Below are positions 17,580 to 27,320 of a stretch of 64,000 bases of DNA, piece by piece. The stretch covers positions 124,001 through 188,000 of the forward strand of contig JADJVH010000008.1 of assembly GCA_016716665.1 (NCBI GenBank). The letters are read 5' to 3'. Made by a program: the position numbers and the translations under genes. Position 1 is the stretch's first letter, and every line of letters starts with the position of its first letter. A model generated the notes under the pieces. That model had not been told where the DNA came from, ran no database searches, and saw only the letters and a program-made list of their open reading frames with translations. This DNA comes from Candidatus Opimibacter iunctus (GTDB lineage Bacteria; Bacteroidota; Bacteroidia; Chitinophagales; Saprospiraceae).

Positions 17580-19268
17580 CTACAATTTCTCCGTGACCAT
17601 ATTAAAAATTCTCTCCTTATGCATCCTTGAATCCCTCAGGATACTTTCGGCGATATGCTGTATTTCTGCTGCTTTCTCCTTGTTCTTCAGGCCACTGAGA
17701 TTGATCATTACATTGAGCCATCCACCTTCAACTGCAGCGAGGGCGCATATTGCTCCTACACCTGCATCCGATACTGAATTTGGATTGCCTTCAGCCGTCA
17801 TCACTTCGAGCATTGGAAATTGATCATGAGCCAGCCGCATCATGTTGAGCGGTGAATAAGTGGCTCTCAACGTGGCCGCTTCAATCGCTGCCTGCCTTAC
17901 TTTCTTTTCGTCAGGTGTTTCCTTTGGAAGACGGAATGCATCCATCAGGGAATTGAAAGCCAGGGTGTCTTCATCCACCATATGCAATAATTTTTTCCTG
18001 CTTTCCTGCCCTCTGACCGCCCATTCGGAAAAATAGTCGTGACGATCTTCCCATCCTCTTTTATTGGCACTCAGGTTGGCAACCATCGTCCCAAGAGATG
18101 CAGCCAAAGCACCAGCATATGCAGCTGCCGAACCACCACCAGGTGCCGGAGAATCCGAAGCGAGCTCTTCAGAGAAACCGGTCATAGACATTGCCGTAAG
18201 CCTGCCTGATGCCTCATCCTGAAGCAGGTATTCAATGATTTTTTTCTTTGGATTGAATACACCCAGTTCATCAAGCCCCATACTCTTGACAGCGATATGG
18301 ATGAGTTCTGCATCAGAAACCCCCTGGGATAAACCTTGCTTTTTCATATAATGCAATCCGGCATCGAGCATCACCTGCAATGGCACTAATCCTACCAACT
18401 CTGAGCCCGTCACCCGCATGCCACGCAACAAGGCGCTCTGCATACACGCATCAAAGGCAGCATGCAATGAGGTTTGGCTAACATCTGTGATATTCATGGA
18501 AACCTGGGCAACCCCGTACTCAGCAATGTACCATCCGATGGCCTTTACCCCCTTGCACATACCTTCTTCACGAACGGGTTCGCCATGTTCATCACGAATG
18601 ATTTCTCCGGTGACCGGATTTCCCTTACGCCTGACCCTTCCTTTTTCGCGGATGTCAAAGGCGACAGAATTGGCCCTTCGTTCTGACCGTGTATTGAGAT
18701 TGACATTGTATGCGATCAGGAAATCCCTGGCTCCAATCACAGTGGCCCCTGACTTTTCATTAAATACTGAAGGTCCATAATCAGGTTTCCAGTCATCCTG
18801 CTCCATCTTTTTCGCAAATCCTTCATATTCTCCTGCCCTGACAGTAGCCAGATTTTTTCGCTCCGGACGGGTTGCAGCAGATTCATACATATAGACCGGA
18901 ATGCTCAGCTCTGCCCCCACCCGCTTAGCAAGCTGATGAGCATAGGCTGCTGTCTCTTCCATGGTAATCCCACTGACTGGTATCAGCGGACACACATCCG
19001 TAGCTCCCATCCTGGGATGCTCACCGGTATGCGTGCGCATATCAATGAGCGAAGCCGCCATCGAAATAGCCTGAAAAGCCGCTTCAATGACCCGCTCAGG
19101 GGCACCGGCCATGGTCATGACTGTTCGGTTTGTGGCTTTGCCCGGATCAACGTCCAGGAGCTTTACGCCTTCTACCTGGCGTATGGCCTGGGCAATGGCC
19201 TCTATAACTTCCGGCCGCCGGCCTTCACTGAAATTGGGTACACACTCGATAATAGGGGTATGGGTCAT
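17580..19268 (-). CDS. ftcD: Bifunctional glutamate formimidoyltransferase / cyclodeaminase
   Basis: A 562-residue cytoplasmic enzyme of histidine breakdown and folate one-carbon metabolism. The N-terminal part begins IIECVPNFSEGRRPEVIEAI, contains HPRMGATDVCPLIPV, and transfers the formimino group from formiminoglutamate to tetrahydrofolate. The C-terminal cyclodeaminase domain (from ~residue 370) carries SDSPAPGGGSAAAYAGALAA, the conserved glycine-rich start. Both halves are complete. I placed the start at the ATG at 19268, since the 36 extra upstream codons lack homology-like character. Other hut genes are not in this window. Confidence 0.95.
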   Translation of the reverse strand: MTHTPIIECVPNFSEGRRPEVIEAIAQAIRQVEGVKLLDVDPGKATNRTVMTMAGAPERVIEAAFQAISMAASLIDMRTHTGEHPRMGATDVCPLIPVSGITMEETAAYAHQLAKRVGAELSIPVYMYESAATRPERKNLATVRAGEYEGFAKKMEQDDWKPDYGPSVFNEKSGATVIGARDFLIAYNVNLNTRSERRANSVAFDIREKGRVRRKGNPVTGEIIRDEHGEPVREEGMCKGVKAIGWYIAEYGVAQVSMNITDVSQTSLHAAFDACMQSALLRGMRVTGSELVGLVPLQVMLDAGLHYMKKQGLSQGVSDAELIHIAVKSMGLDELGVFNPKKKIIEYLLQDEASGRLTAMSMTGFSEELASDSPAPGGGSAAAYAGALAASLGTMVANLSANKRGWEDRHDYFSEWAVRGQESRKKLLHMVDEDTLAFNSLMDAFRLPKETPDEKKVRQAAIEAATLRATYSPLNMMRLAHDQFPMLEVMTAEGNPNSVSDAGVGAICALAAVEGGWLNVMINLSGLKNKEKAAEIQHIAESILRDSRMHKERIFNMVTEKL

Positions 19269-19428
19269 ATAGATCTGCTGTTTATTGAACGGTAAAAATA
19301 CAGGATCGCCTTCATCTGGTATGAATAGGGTCAAAAAGACAGGCTCTTGACCCTTTCCCGCTTTGCTTTTACTCAAAATGACCCTACCTTTCCAGTATTA
19401 TAGTATATCCAAATACGATCTATCGATC

Positions 19429-20877
19429 ATGAGGGCCACACGGGGGATCCGGTTTTTTTTGATTATTGCCTTGGTCACTTGCCGGTCCATATCGGGCCTG
19501 TGGGCCCAGGAGATCGCCATATCTGAAGAACTGCCCCTTCGCAATGACTATTCCTACACCATCCTGGGCTGGGTAGAAAATGACCTGCTCCTGTTCAGGG
19601 ACAAAGGACATGCCTTCTACATCCAGGCATTTGACAAGGACCTTCACCTCAAGTGGGAAAGAGAAATTTTCCTTGGGGAAAGCCGGGCAGACATCATTGG
19701 AGTCGTGGCCCACGAAGACTTGTTTCACATCCTCTATGGCATGCGCGACAAAGGCAATTATTACCTCTATCACAAATCCTTTGACCATGATGTCAACCTT
19801 GTAGATACCTCCACGATCGCAACCTTTGAAAGTGTATTTGTAGTCCCCAGGGTATCGATGAGAGAATCTGAGGATGCATCAAAAGTCCTGCTCTATAAAG
19901 AGGAAAGTGATGGCGTGCAACTCTACAGTTATGACCTCAACACCCTCCAATTAAACTATGCCAAGTTTATCAACCTGGAAGGCAACCAATTGGAAGAAGA
20001 TTTCAGGCCATTGCTGGTCAACAATTACGGCGACTTTTTTCTCCCGCTCAAAGCAGACAGGCCCCAGCAAAAAATTCAATACCTCCATATCTTTTGTTCC
20101 TTGCATAATGGTGACAAGATCATCCATGATACAATCAGGCTGGGGGATGTCCAGATTTTTGATGTATACCCGGTCTATGACCACATACAGCATTGCTTCG
20201 TGATCTCCGGTCTGTGCGGCGACCGCAATACAAGCAGGGCCAAGGGTTTTTACTTTATCCGCTACTTTGAGGATGGACATCATGAGCTTAGTTATTTGCC
20301 CTTTGATGATTCGCTGCTGACCGAAGTCAATGGTCGCGGGGTGTCCGTTTCAAGGGGGTTGAGTGATTTTACGGTACAACGTGTAGCCCTGAGACAGGAT
20401 GGTGGTGCTGTGATTATTGCAGAACTGATCAAAGAATTTTCAAGACGGTCGAGCCTGCCGATGCAGCGCGACAATGGGATGTATGCAAGGGATGGCTGGG
20501 TAGATTATTACTTTGAAGACCTCATCTTGTTTGCCGTCAACCCGGATGGTAAAGAACACTGGAAGGAAGTGCTTCGCAAGCGTCAGTACTCACAGGATGA
20601 CGGGGCCATGTATTCTTCCTTTTTGTTGTTTAAGACGCCTGAACGCCTTCGCTTCCTATTCAATGACGAAATCAAGCAGGAAAATACCGTAGGCGGATAT
20701 GAAGTGACGGGCAAAGGGTATGTTGAGCGAAAGACGGTTTTCAACACAGACTATCAACGGTTAAAGCTGAGGTTTAAGGATGGCCTGCAGGTTTCCAACA
20801 ATGAATGCATCGTGCCCAGCGAGCGAAACAATAAACTAAGCCTGGTCAGGATCCAGTTTGCGGAGGAGGAACAGTGA
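19429..20877 (+). CDS. Secreted protein of unknown function
   Basis: A 482-residue protein with an N-terminal signal peptide (GIRFFLIIALVTCRSISGLWAQ), so exported to the periplasm or beyond. The rest is rich in beta-strand-like segments with repeated pairs of aromatic and charged residues (SYTILGWVENDLLLF, YYLYHKSFDHDV, KGFYFIRYFEDGHHELSYL), compatible with a beta-propeller but with no motif I can name. No sorting domain is seen at the C-terminus. The ATG at 19429 was chosen for the signal peptide. It is divergent from ftcD and converges on the PepSY-like genes. Confidence 0.7.
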   Translation: MRATRGIRFFLIIALVTCRSISGLWAQEIAISEELPLRNDYSYTILGWVENDLLLFRDKGHAFYIQAFDKDLHLKWEREIFLGESRADIIGVVAHEDLFHILYGMRDKGNYYLYHKSFDHDVNLVDTSTIATFESVFVVPRVSMRESEDASKVLLYKEESDGVQLYSYDLNTLQLNYAKFINLEGNQLEEDFRPLLVNNYGDFFLPLKADRPQQKIQYLHIFCSLHNGDKIIHDTIRLGDVQIFDVYPVYDHIQHCFVISGLCGDRNTSRAKGFYFIRYFEDGHHELSYLPFDDSLLTEVNGRGVSVSRGLSDFTVQRVALRQDGGAVIIAELIKEFSRRSSLPMQRDNGMYARDGWVDYYFEDLILFAVNPDGKEHWKEVLRKRQYSQDDGAMYSSFLLFKTPERLRFLFNDEIKQENTVGGYEVTGKGYVERKTVFNTDYQRLKLRFKDGLQVSNNECIVPSERNNKLSLVRIQFAEEEQ

Positions 20878-20899
20878 TGATCCCTCGGGAAATATGAGA

Positions 20900-21376
20900 T
20901 TATTGTTTTGGCTTTGCCTTTGGCGGAAGCTGCCCCATCAATTCACCATTGGTAGCAAAAAGATACCCGGCATCATTCGTATTGACTTCCCAGGTCACGC
21001 TACCATATCCATCGATAATCCGGTACACTGAACTGATCTCCATGCCCGCCAGTTTTTGTGCAATGTAATCTGTTGTTGTTTTAGGCAATGACAGCGTATC
21101 CGTTTTCACCTTTGTACGTTCGACTCCACCATCCTCCAGAAAAAGAACGATCACATTCGTCTTGTTTTGGAGAAACGAGACTTCATATCCACCTTCCAAT
21201 GTCTCCCAGGACGCCTCCTGTGCATTAGGATAGATAGCTTTAAACCGTCTGGAGATCAGGTCAGGTATATCTGACTTTGGCTGAGCGGAAGAACACCCCG
21301 GGTAAATGAATATGGTCGATACGGCGACCATGAATAGTAAGGCGATATTAATCGTTCCTTTTTTCCTTGTTGCCAT
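20900..21376 (-). CDS. PepSY-like secreted protein, probable lipoprotein
   Basis: A 158-residue exported protein. The hydrophobic N-terminus ends in IYPGCSS, a possible lipobox with Cys28. The mature part has the PepSY-like pattern of Bacteroidota: an IPDLISRRFKAIYPNAQEAS helix, then WETLEGGYEVSF, then an extended strand pair ending YLFATNGEL. Function of this family is not settled; members often sit beside two-component systems. Its start overlaps the end of the preceding PepSY-like gene by 29 bases, so the two form a coupled pair. Confidence 0.75.
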   Translation of the reverse strand: MATRKKGTINIALLFMVAVSTIFIYPGCSSAQPKSDIPDLISRRFKAIYPNAQEASWETLEGGYEVSFLQNKTNVIVLFLEDGGVERTKVKTDTLSLPKTTTDYIAQKLAGMEISSVYRIIDGYGSVTWEVNTNDAGYLFATNGELMGQLPPKAKPKQ

Positions 21377-21803
21377 CTACCTTTTCTTCAGTAAGCAATT
21401 TGCCAGTGGCATCGAATACATATTCCATGTTTTTCAACTCCGCTTCATAGCTGACCACGCCATATACATCTGTCCGCTTTGTTGCTTCCTGGATGGCATT
21501 GCCTGGATTGTTCTGCATGATATAGATAGCCGCTTCTTTGGGCAATGCAGCAACCTCAATCTCGGTTTCTGTCTGCACCAGCATACCCTGGCTGGAGACC
21601 ATCACTGAAGTTTCCTTGTCACCGGTCATAAAACTGGCTTCATACATGCCATCTTCCATCTCCCATTTGATTTTAGTCACATCAGGGTAGAGCGCCTTGA
21701 CTTTTGAAGTCACTGCACCGGGAACATCACGTTCTTTAATCGTTTGAGCACCGATATGCTCTGTAAGGCAAAACGCGAAAACAATAAGTAAAAGTCTAAT
21801 CAT
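21348..21803 (-). CDS. PepSY-like secreted protein
   Basis: A 151-residue periplasmic protein with signal peptide (LLLIVFAFCLTEHIGAQ). Mature part: DVPGAVTSKVKALYPDVTKI, KWEMEDGMYEASF, then VSYEAELKNMEYVFDATGKL, the same helix/strand plan as its two relatives in this region. Probably made together with the downstream PepSY-like gene. It is one of three paralogues flanking a two-component system, which hints that they are its targets or ligand-binding partners; that link is an inference from position. Confidence 0.78.
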   Translation of the reverse strand: MIRLLLIVFAFCLTEHIGAQTIKERDVPGAVTSKVKALYPDVTKIKWEMEDGMYEASFMTGDKETSVMVSSQGMLVQTETEIEVAALPKEAAIYIMQNNPGNAIQEATKRTDVYGVVSYEAELKNMEYVFDATGKLLTEEKVDGNKEKRND

Positions 21804-21851
21804 ATGATTCTGAAATTAATAGCGAAGGAATTGAAACCGCTAAGATCTGGT

Positions 21852-22564
21852 TTATTGGATTGAAATTAGAATAATTTCCTCATTATCGGCCGGATTAATT
21901 TCTTTCACCAGACCAATTCCCGGTGCATAATATTTGTTTTCAACCAAATCAGGTTCCAATTCTGTCCAGTTTCTGGTCTCAATACAATTGCTGAAATCTC
22001 CGAAAGGGATAGGTATGTGCAAGTTTGTCCCAGTAATTTCTGCCTCATCTTCTGCCTCATTGAAATAATACTCTTCCCGGTAACCCATTCCTAATGTTGG
22101 ATTTGCAGGCATGATCATCCCTGCTTTGGCTCCATCGATCCCTGCTTCCCATGATCCTGCATGATCTCGCAACGTACCATCCGTATTGTAGTTGTCCACT
22201 TCCTCTCCAAAATACCAGACTGTACCATCAACATCCTGTGCATACCAATCATAAGCTTCTTCGATAAGAACCCCATTGAGGTATGCCTTGAAATTGACAA
22301 CTATACATTCTATACCCTGGACAATCCTGGTCTCCGGCAACCTTTGTTCCTCAACCAATTCATGTCCATCAGCAGTTTCTCCCTCGTACGTATATTTTTT
22401 ACCCCTGCTGCAGGAAAATATACATTGGTCATCAATGTACTGTTTGGAAACCTCGCTGCACTCACATCAGGTTGATAGTTCGTATCGGGCTCCCGCATTT
22501 CATCCTTCTTGCAAGAAAGGAAAAGAAAAAAACCAAGCATAGATAAAATAGTGATCTGTTTCAT
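21852..22564 (-). pseudogene. Lipoprotein split by a one-base frameshift
   Basis: Two reading frames make one protein. The first (22564 to 22310) has a lipoprotein signal (GFFLFLSCKKDE) and runs to YFPAAGVKN; the second (to 21852) continues with YGEETxDG-type sequence: YTYEGETADGHELVEEQRL is encoded in the frame one step away, then WYAQDVDGTVWYFGE and YYAPGIGLVKEI. The junction is a run of six A (22394-22399 region). One more A, or a -1 slip on it, restores a continuous ~237-residue lipoprotein. Whether this is a real lesion, programmed slippage or a sequencing error cannot be told here. Function unknown; it lies between the PepSY pair and the histidine kinase. Confidence 0.75.
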
Positions 22565-22625
22565 AATTGAATTTTTTTAATGATACCACAATACTAAGAG
22601 GCGATTCTGTAGTAATTCTGTAACC

Positions 22626-23873
22626 TTAAAAAAGAACAACAAATTTATGGTATCCGGATTGGTAGGAATACGTAAGTTGAAAGTTATTGAGGTCACTAAT
22701 CTGTTTGACCAAAGCCAACCCAAGTCCGGTGGATTCTATTGACACGTTCCCTTTGGCAAACCTGTCAAACAATCTCTCGGCTGGAATATCCAAAGGAGGT
22801 CCTGAATTTGAAATGGTCAGTGTATGGTCGCTGCACTCCACCCTGACTGTACCATCATTGGGGCAATGCCTGAAGGCGTTACCGAGCAAATTGGATAACA
22901 TCACTTCGGCGAGATAAGGATCCATGTGAATCATTGTATCAGGCTTTGCATGAAGTTCAACAGTTAAGTTTTTAAACGCCAGGATTTCCTTGAATGGCCT
23001 CATGCCTGCATCAAGCAAATCCCTCATGGGCAAGGCATGTACATTGACAAATTGAAGGTTTTCAATCTTTGAAAGCAACAGGAGCGATTGGAGTATCCTG
23101 GACAACCTGTTGGTGGATTCATAGGTTTCTCTGACTTTGGTCCTTTCGACTGTTGTGAGTGATTCGTATTGTAGAAAGGATTCAAGGTTGTTTCGGATGA
23201 TGGCCAATGGCGTTTGAAGTTCATGCGAGGCATTTTCTGAAAATTCCTTCAGGCTTTTATACTGTGTCTGGATTCGCTGGAACAAGCGGTTGAGTTCTTC
23301 GTGCAGCGCATTGAATTCGGTTATAGGTATTGGTGGAAAATGCGGTGTATCCTGGATACCCGCTCCCTTCAATTGATGCAGTGTTTTATTAAAAGGCTTC
23401 CAAAGTGTATAGGATAACCATCTGCTTACAAAAAACATGATTACCACCAGGATAAGAGTTGACCAGGCCAGTGACTTGAGTATGGCTTGCAGCAAGTCAT
23501 CCTTTTCGATCAAGGGCTGGTGCATGATGGCTGCATAATGTGATCCGGAAATATCCACAGGAAAAATAATCCGCCGATAGGGCAGCTGTTCGTCCAATAG
23601 CGGGCTTAACAACAATGTATCTATTACACTTTCCTGAACACTATACGTAACAGGAATAAATGTCAGTGTATAGCTATCCAGCGTCGATGTGGCAGGCAAT
23701 GCGTGGTATTCCCGCACATAGGACAATGTCCTTTTTTTGGCGATGTCGAGTTGTTCATTGATTTCCTCATCAAGCAAACTCGAAATGTAAAGGTAGAAGA
23801 CGATGCCTCCTGTTAAAAAAAGAAAAAAAGAGATGGCCAGGTAATAATATCCCGTTTTGGTCAGTAAATTCAT
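22626..23873 (-). CDS. Sensor histidine kinase
   Basis: A 415-residue inner-membrane kinase. Two membrane segments (about residues 10-32 and 132-150) bracket a ~100-residue periplasmic sensor domain. A linker and HisKA domain follow, with phospho-acceptor His217 in FSENASHELQTPLAII, then the ATPase domain with N box (LLGNAFRHC), a G1-like SGPP segment and G2 box (STGLGLALV). It overlaps the upstream response-regulator gene in an ATGA arrangement, so the two are co-translated. The signal sensed is unknown; neighbouring PepSY-like proteins suggest an envelope cue. Confidence 0.93.
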   Translation of the reverse strand: MNLLTKTGYYYLAISFFLFLTGGIVFYLYISSLLDEEINEQLDIAKKRTLSYVREYHALPATSTLDSYTLTFIPVTYSVQESVIDTLLLSPLLDEQLPYRRIIFPVDISGSHYAAIMHQPLIEKDDLLQAILKSLAWSTLILVVIMFFVSRWLSYTLWKPFNKTLHQLKGAGIQDTPHFPPIPITEFNALHEELNRLFQRIQTQYKSLKEFSENASHELQTPLAIIRNNLESFLQYESLTTVERTKVRETYESTNRLSRILQSLLLLSKIENLQFVNVHALPMRDLLDAGMRPFKEILAFKNLTVELHAKPDTMIHMDPYLAEVMLSNLLGNAFRHCPNDGTVRVECSDHTLTISNSGPPLDIPAERLFDRFAKGNVSIESTGLGLALVKQISDLNNFQLTYSYQSGYHKFVVLF

Positions 23874-24547
23874 CTGAGACTGAATTTATATCCTGCTCCG
23901 TAAACAGTTTGGATGTAATCCATAGCTCCCTTTTCTTCGAGTTTCTTCCTGAGGTTCTTGATATGTGAATAGATAAAATCGAAAGAATCCAGCATATCGG
24001 AATGATCCCCCCAAAGGTGCTCTGCGATTGCCTCCTTGGTCAACACCCGGTTTTTGTTGGAGATAAAAAACAAGAGGAGATCATATTCTTTCTTTGTCAA
24101 CACGACTCTGTTGTCATGCACAGTGACCACCTGTTCATCGGGAAGGATACAAATCTCACTGAATACTATTTCCTGGTTTCCACCAAACTTTCTTCGTCTG
24201 ATCAAGGACTTAATCCTTGAATTCAATTCTGCCAGGTGAAATGGCTTTGTCATGTAATCATCTGCTCCAAGATCCAGGCCTTTGATTTTGTCATCAAGGG
24301 AGTTTTTTGCAGAAATGATGATGATCCCTGTTTCAGGGTGCCCTTGTTTCAGCAGTTCTAACAGTTGAAGTCCGCTACCTCCCGGCAAGGTGAGGTCAAT
24401 CAGGGCACAATCGTAGGCATATATGTAAATTTTCTCCTCCGCTTCGTCCAATGTCTTTGCCCATTCACACACATACCCCTCTTGCTGCAAACAGGATATT
24501 ATGGTTTGGGCCAACTGAACTTCATCCTCTATCAACAGGATTTTCAT
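23870..24547 (-). CDS. OmpR-family response regulator
   Basis: A 225-residue transcription regulator. The receiver domain has the acidic pair in LLIEDE, phospho-acceptor Asp51 in ALIDLTLPGGSG and the conserved Lys in ISAKNSLDDK. The C-terminal winged helix (residues ~125-223) ends VYGAGYKFS, the typical wing. It is the first gene of the pair with the histidine kinase. Likely targets are the adjacent PepSY-like genes, by analogy with similar Bacteroidota loci. Confidence 0.95.
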   Translation of the reverse strand: MKILLIEDEVQLAQTIISCLQQEGYVCEWAKTLDEAEEKIYIYAYDCALIDLTLPGGSGLQLLELLKQGHPETGIIIISAKNSLDDKIKGLDLGADDYMTKPFHLAELNSRIKSLIRRRKFGGNQEIVFSEICILPDEQVVTVHDNRVVLTKKEYDLLLFFISNKNRVLTKEAIAEHLWGDHSDMLDSFDFIYSHIKNLRKKLEEKGAMDYIQTVYGAGYKFSLR

Positions 24548-24666
24548 CTTTTAAAGATAAGAAGTGAAATCTGGAGAAAATCTGGAGGTAGAAACCGGAA
24601 GGAATAATTGGAGGGTCTTTTCCAAATTCAAGCCTTGTGCATATCTAAACCTTCCAGGTGATGGTA

Positions 24667-25125
24667 CTACCTGTTCCGTCCACCGGCAAAGACCACTTCA
24701 TTGGTGGACATTACCTGACCGGTGGAATCAAAAGTAAAATCCACCTGTTCAATTACGGCTTCAAATGTAATGGTACCGGACTCATCCTCCATGATAGAGG
24801 CCATTTCAATTTTCTTGTCCGTGTATTTTTCTGCGAGGAAGTGCAGCGCAGGCTCAGGTAATGCGCAAGTCCTGATCTGGGTCTCCGTTTCGACGAGGTG
24901 ACCATCTGCAGATAGTATGGCCGTAGTGGCCATCTTGTTGTTCTTAAAGTCTGCACGGTATTTCTCCTGTCCCGGGACCATTTGCCATGAGGTGCTTTTC
25001 GCATCGGGATAGCGCAACATAAACTCATCCATGACTGCAGTCGGCACAGAGGCTACTTCAATGTCTTGCGCATTCAAGAAGGAAATCAATAATAGGAAGC
25101 ACAGCAGGGTACTGACTTGTTTCAT
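24667..25125 (-). CDS. PepSY-like secreted protein
   Basis: A 152-residue exported protein. Signal peptide STLLCFLLLISFLNAQD, then a VPTAVMDEFMLRYPDAKSTS helix, WQMVPGQEKYRADFKNN, and a closing strand pair ending VDFTFDSTGQVM. The ATG at 25125 was chosen because it begins directly at the signal peptide. Third paralogue of the family in this locus, upstream of the response regulator and on the same strand, 119 bases away, so possibly its own short transcription unit or the head of the operon. Confidence 0.77.
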   Translation of the reverse strand: MKQVSTLLCFLLLISFLNAQDIEVASVPTAVMDEFMLRYPDAKSTSWQMVPGQEKYRADFKNNKMATTAILSADGHLVETETQIRTCALPEPALHFLAEKYTDKKIEMASIMEDESGTITFEAVIEQVDFTFDSTGQVMSTNEVVFAGGRNR

Positions 25126-25202
25126 TAGTTCTGTGCCCGGGGTGAGGTAATCGGACTCCCGAAAATACAAAAATCCATGAAAACTTCATATAAGATTTTT
25201 TT

Positions 25203-27037
25203 CTATTTGTCCGCGGCCAGCAATGCCTTGATGGTCATGCCCACAGACCACGCCTGCTGGATACAGTATTGCCGTGACGCCACTGAATACCGATGGACAT
25301 AGAGATAAGCCATGGCAAATTCGCCCCAGAGAAATCCCCAGACGGTACCCTGGTGATAGGCATTATCCCTGTGCCACTGGTCACCGGTATAGATGGGTTT
25401 AAAATCCGGATGCCAGGGGACAATGAACGAAGGCCAAGGTCTGTATACAAATGCTCCTGCACCACCTCCAGGACAAGCTTAGCTTCTGTCAGGGTGAGTG
25501 GGGAAAAAGGAAGACTGATCGCATAGATCTGGTTGGGTCGTATGGTATCATCAGAAGTGCCTCCGGGGACCACTACATCATTGAGATACCCTTTGTCATT
25601 GATAAACTGCCTGCGGAATTCACCTTTGAGGTCTTTGACTTTGCGGGCATAGCCGGATACCGGATAGCCAAGCAAGTTGCCAAACGCAACGTAGACCGAA
25701 AGGGCATTAAACCAAAGGGCATTGATTTCTACCGGGCATCCAATACGCGGTGTGACTACATAGTCATTGACTTTAGCATCCATCCAGGTCAACTGCGTAC
25801 CTGCCTGGCCTCCATACAGGAGCCCTTCCGGAGTGACATGAATGTGGTATCGGGTGCCGGTGTAATGTGCCTCAATGATCTGTGTCAGCTTATCAAAAAC
25901 CTGTCGGATAAAATGAAGGTCATTGAACTGCTCATAATATTCATAGAGGGCCACAAACAACCAGAGGGTAGCATCGAGTGTATTGTATTCCGGCTTTTCC
26001 CCCTGATCCGGAAACCGGTTTGGAATCATACCACCATCAAGATGGTGCAGAAACGTACTGAGAATGGATTTGGCAGCCTCCTTCTTCCGTAATGAAATGA
26101 TCAGGCCCCGCATCGCAATCATCGTATCCCTGCCCCAGTCTGTAAACCAGTGATACCCTGCGATGAGCGTATAGTTGTCCGAAGTATGTCGCCTGACAAG
26201 GAACTGATCGCCACTGATAGCAAGGTCCCCGATAAACTTGTCCTTCTTCTTTGGGGCAAGTGCTTTGAGCCGCTTCTCTTCCTCTTCTCTCCACTCGGAA
26301 GGATCTCCTGCAGTATCTTCTGCTGAAGTGCTGAATATCATGGATGCGCTTTCACCGGGGGCCAGCATACAACTGATCTTCCCTACACTACGCGCATCCT
26401 CGGTATAATCCAGCCCCCGCTCCTTTTCATGGGCATATTGAAAGTTGTTGTACCAATGGGACTCAGGATAAAAGATACCCGCGGTAAACCTGAAAAAGAC
26501 AGGTGGACAATTTTTACCGGGAGTGATTTCAAGTAGCCTCTCTTCCAGGTGCCTGGTTTCGTAGGTCCATTGCTTATCCTCGTGAAACAAATGATGATAA
26601 TCCCTGTAGACGAACATAGGAGTCAATTCCAGGAGCAAAGCCTCCTCCCCTTCATTGGTATATTCGACCACCGTAGTGTTCTTACTATACCGCATGTATA
26701 CGGCCTTGGTAATTGTGTGATTTCCATTCGAAAAAACAGCTGTAGGAAGAGGCATCCTGGCGAAAGAAGTAAGGTATTGATGCCCTTCGGGATGTATTTT
26801 TCCGGGATATGCATTAGAGCAGGCATAGAACTCCTCTCTTGCGGAAATGACTTTTTCCTCGAGTTTCGATACCAGCACTCTCCTGTCGGTCGGCGGATTA
26901 AACGAGGCGACCAGCAACCCGTGATATCTCCGGGTATTGGCGCCACAGATGGATGAAGATGCATAGCCACCTATGCCATTGGTGACCAACCATTCCATTT
27001 CGGAAATGGCCTGATAGTCGGGATGATTAAAGGTCAT
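25203..27037 (-). CDS. Glycogen-debranching enzyme (amylo-alpha-1,6-glucosidase), frameshifted near 3' end
   Basis: Cytoplasmic GH133-type debranching enzyme. It has an N-terminal domain with EWLVTNGIGGYASSSICGAN and a C-terminal (alpha/alpha)6 domain containing FTDWGRDTMIAMRGL, ATLWLFVALYEYYEQF and GMIPNRFPD. As sequenced the protein ends at 25235 with unrelated residues. In the next frame the expected continuation is present (FKPIYTGDQWHRDNAYHQG, then GTVWGFLWGEFAMAYLYVHR) to a stop at 25203. The break is at a run of four G/C (25416-25419); one more C in the coding strand restores LSPWHPDF. So the C-terminal ~70 residues are intact but out of frame. It was left as one gene. Glycogen turnover genes are not otherwise nearby. 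Confidence 0.88.
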
Positions 27038-27320
27038 AAGTCATTTTCCTCAATTCACATTATTCTCCGCAAAGCTACTTGTTGCCACTTTATAAAGCCA
27101 GAAACAAACTCCTTAAAGTGCAAGGAATCTCATCATGACCAGTAACCGATGCTGAGGATCAAAAATAGCTTATTCCCTTAATGCGTTTGTATTTCTGCGA
27201 AATACGGGCTAAGAATAAGTATGCGTATAAAAAACTAACCTTCGCCTCAGCCTTCGCCCCCGCCTTTCTGCTTCTTTGAATGCCATAGCATTTTCAGCGA
27301 AGGCATTAGCTTTGCATCTT
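27038..27320. other. Divergent intergenic region
   Basis: 283 bases between the debranching enzyme and ypdA. It contains a short cgcctcagccttcgccc tract of the pyrimidine-repeat family (27241-27275) and, at 27307-27314, a TAGCTTTG box matching the Bacteroidota -7 consensus, only seven bases before the ypdA ATG, which would make a leaderless transcript. Nothing else is seen. Confidence 0.5.

Noticed and set aside
25451..26092. A 213-residue open frame on the plus strand
   Set aside because: It is antisense to the debranching-enzyme gene, which has clear family motifs in its own frame.
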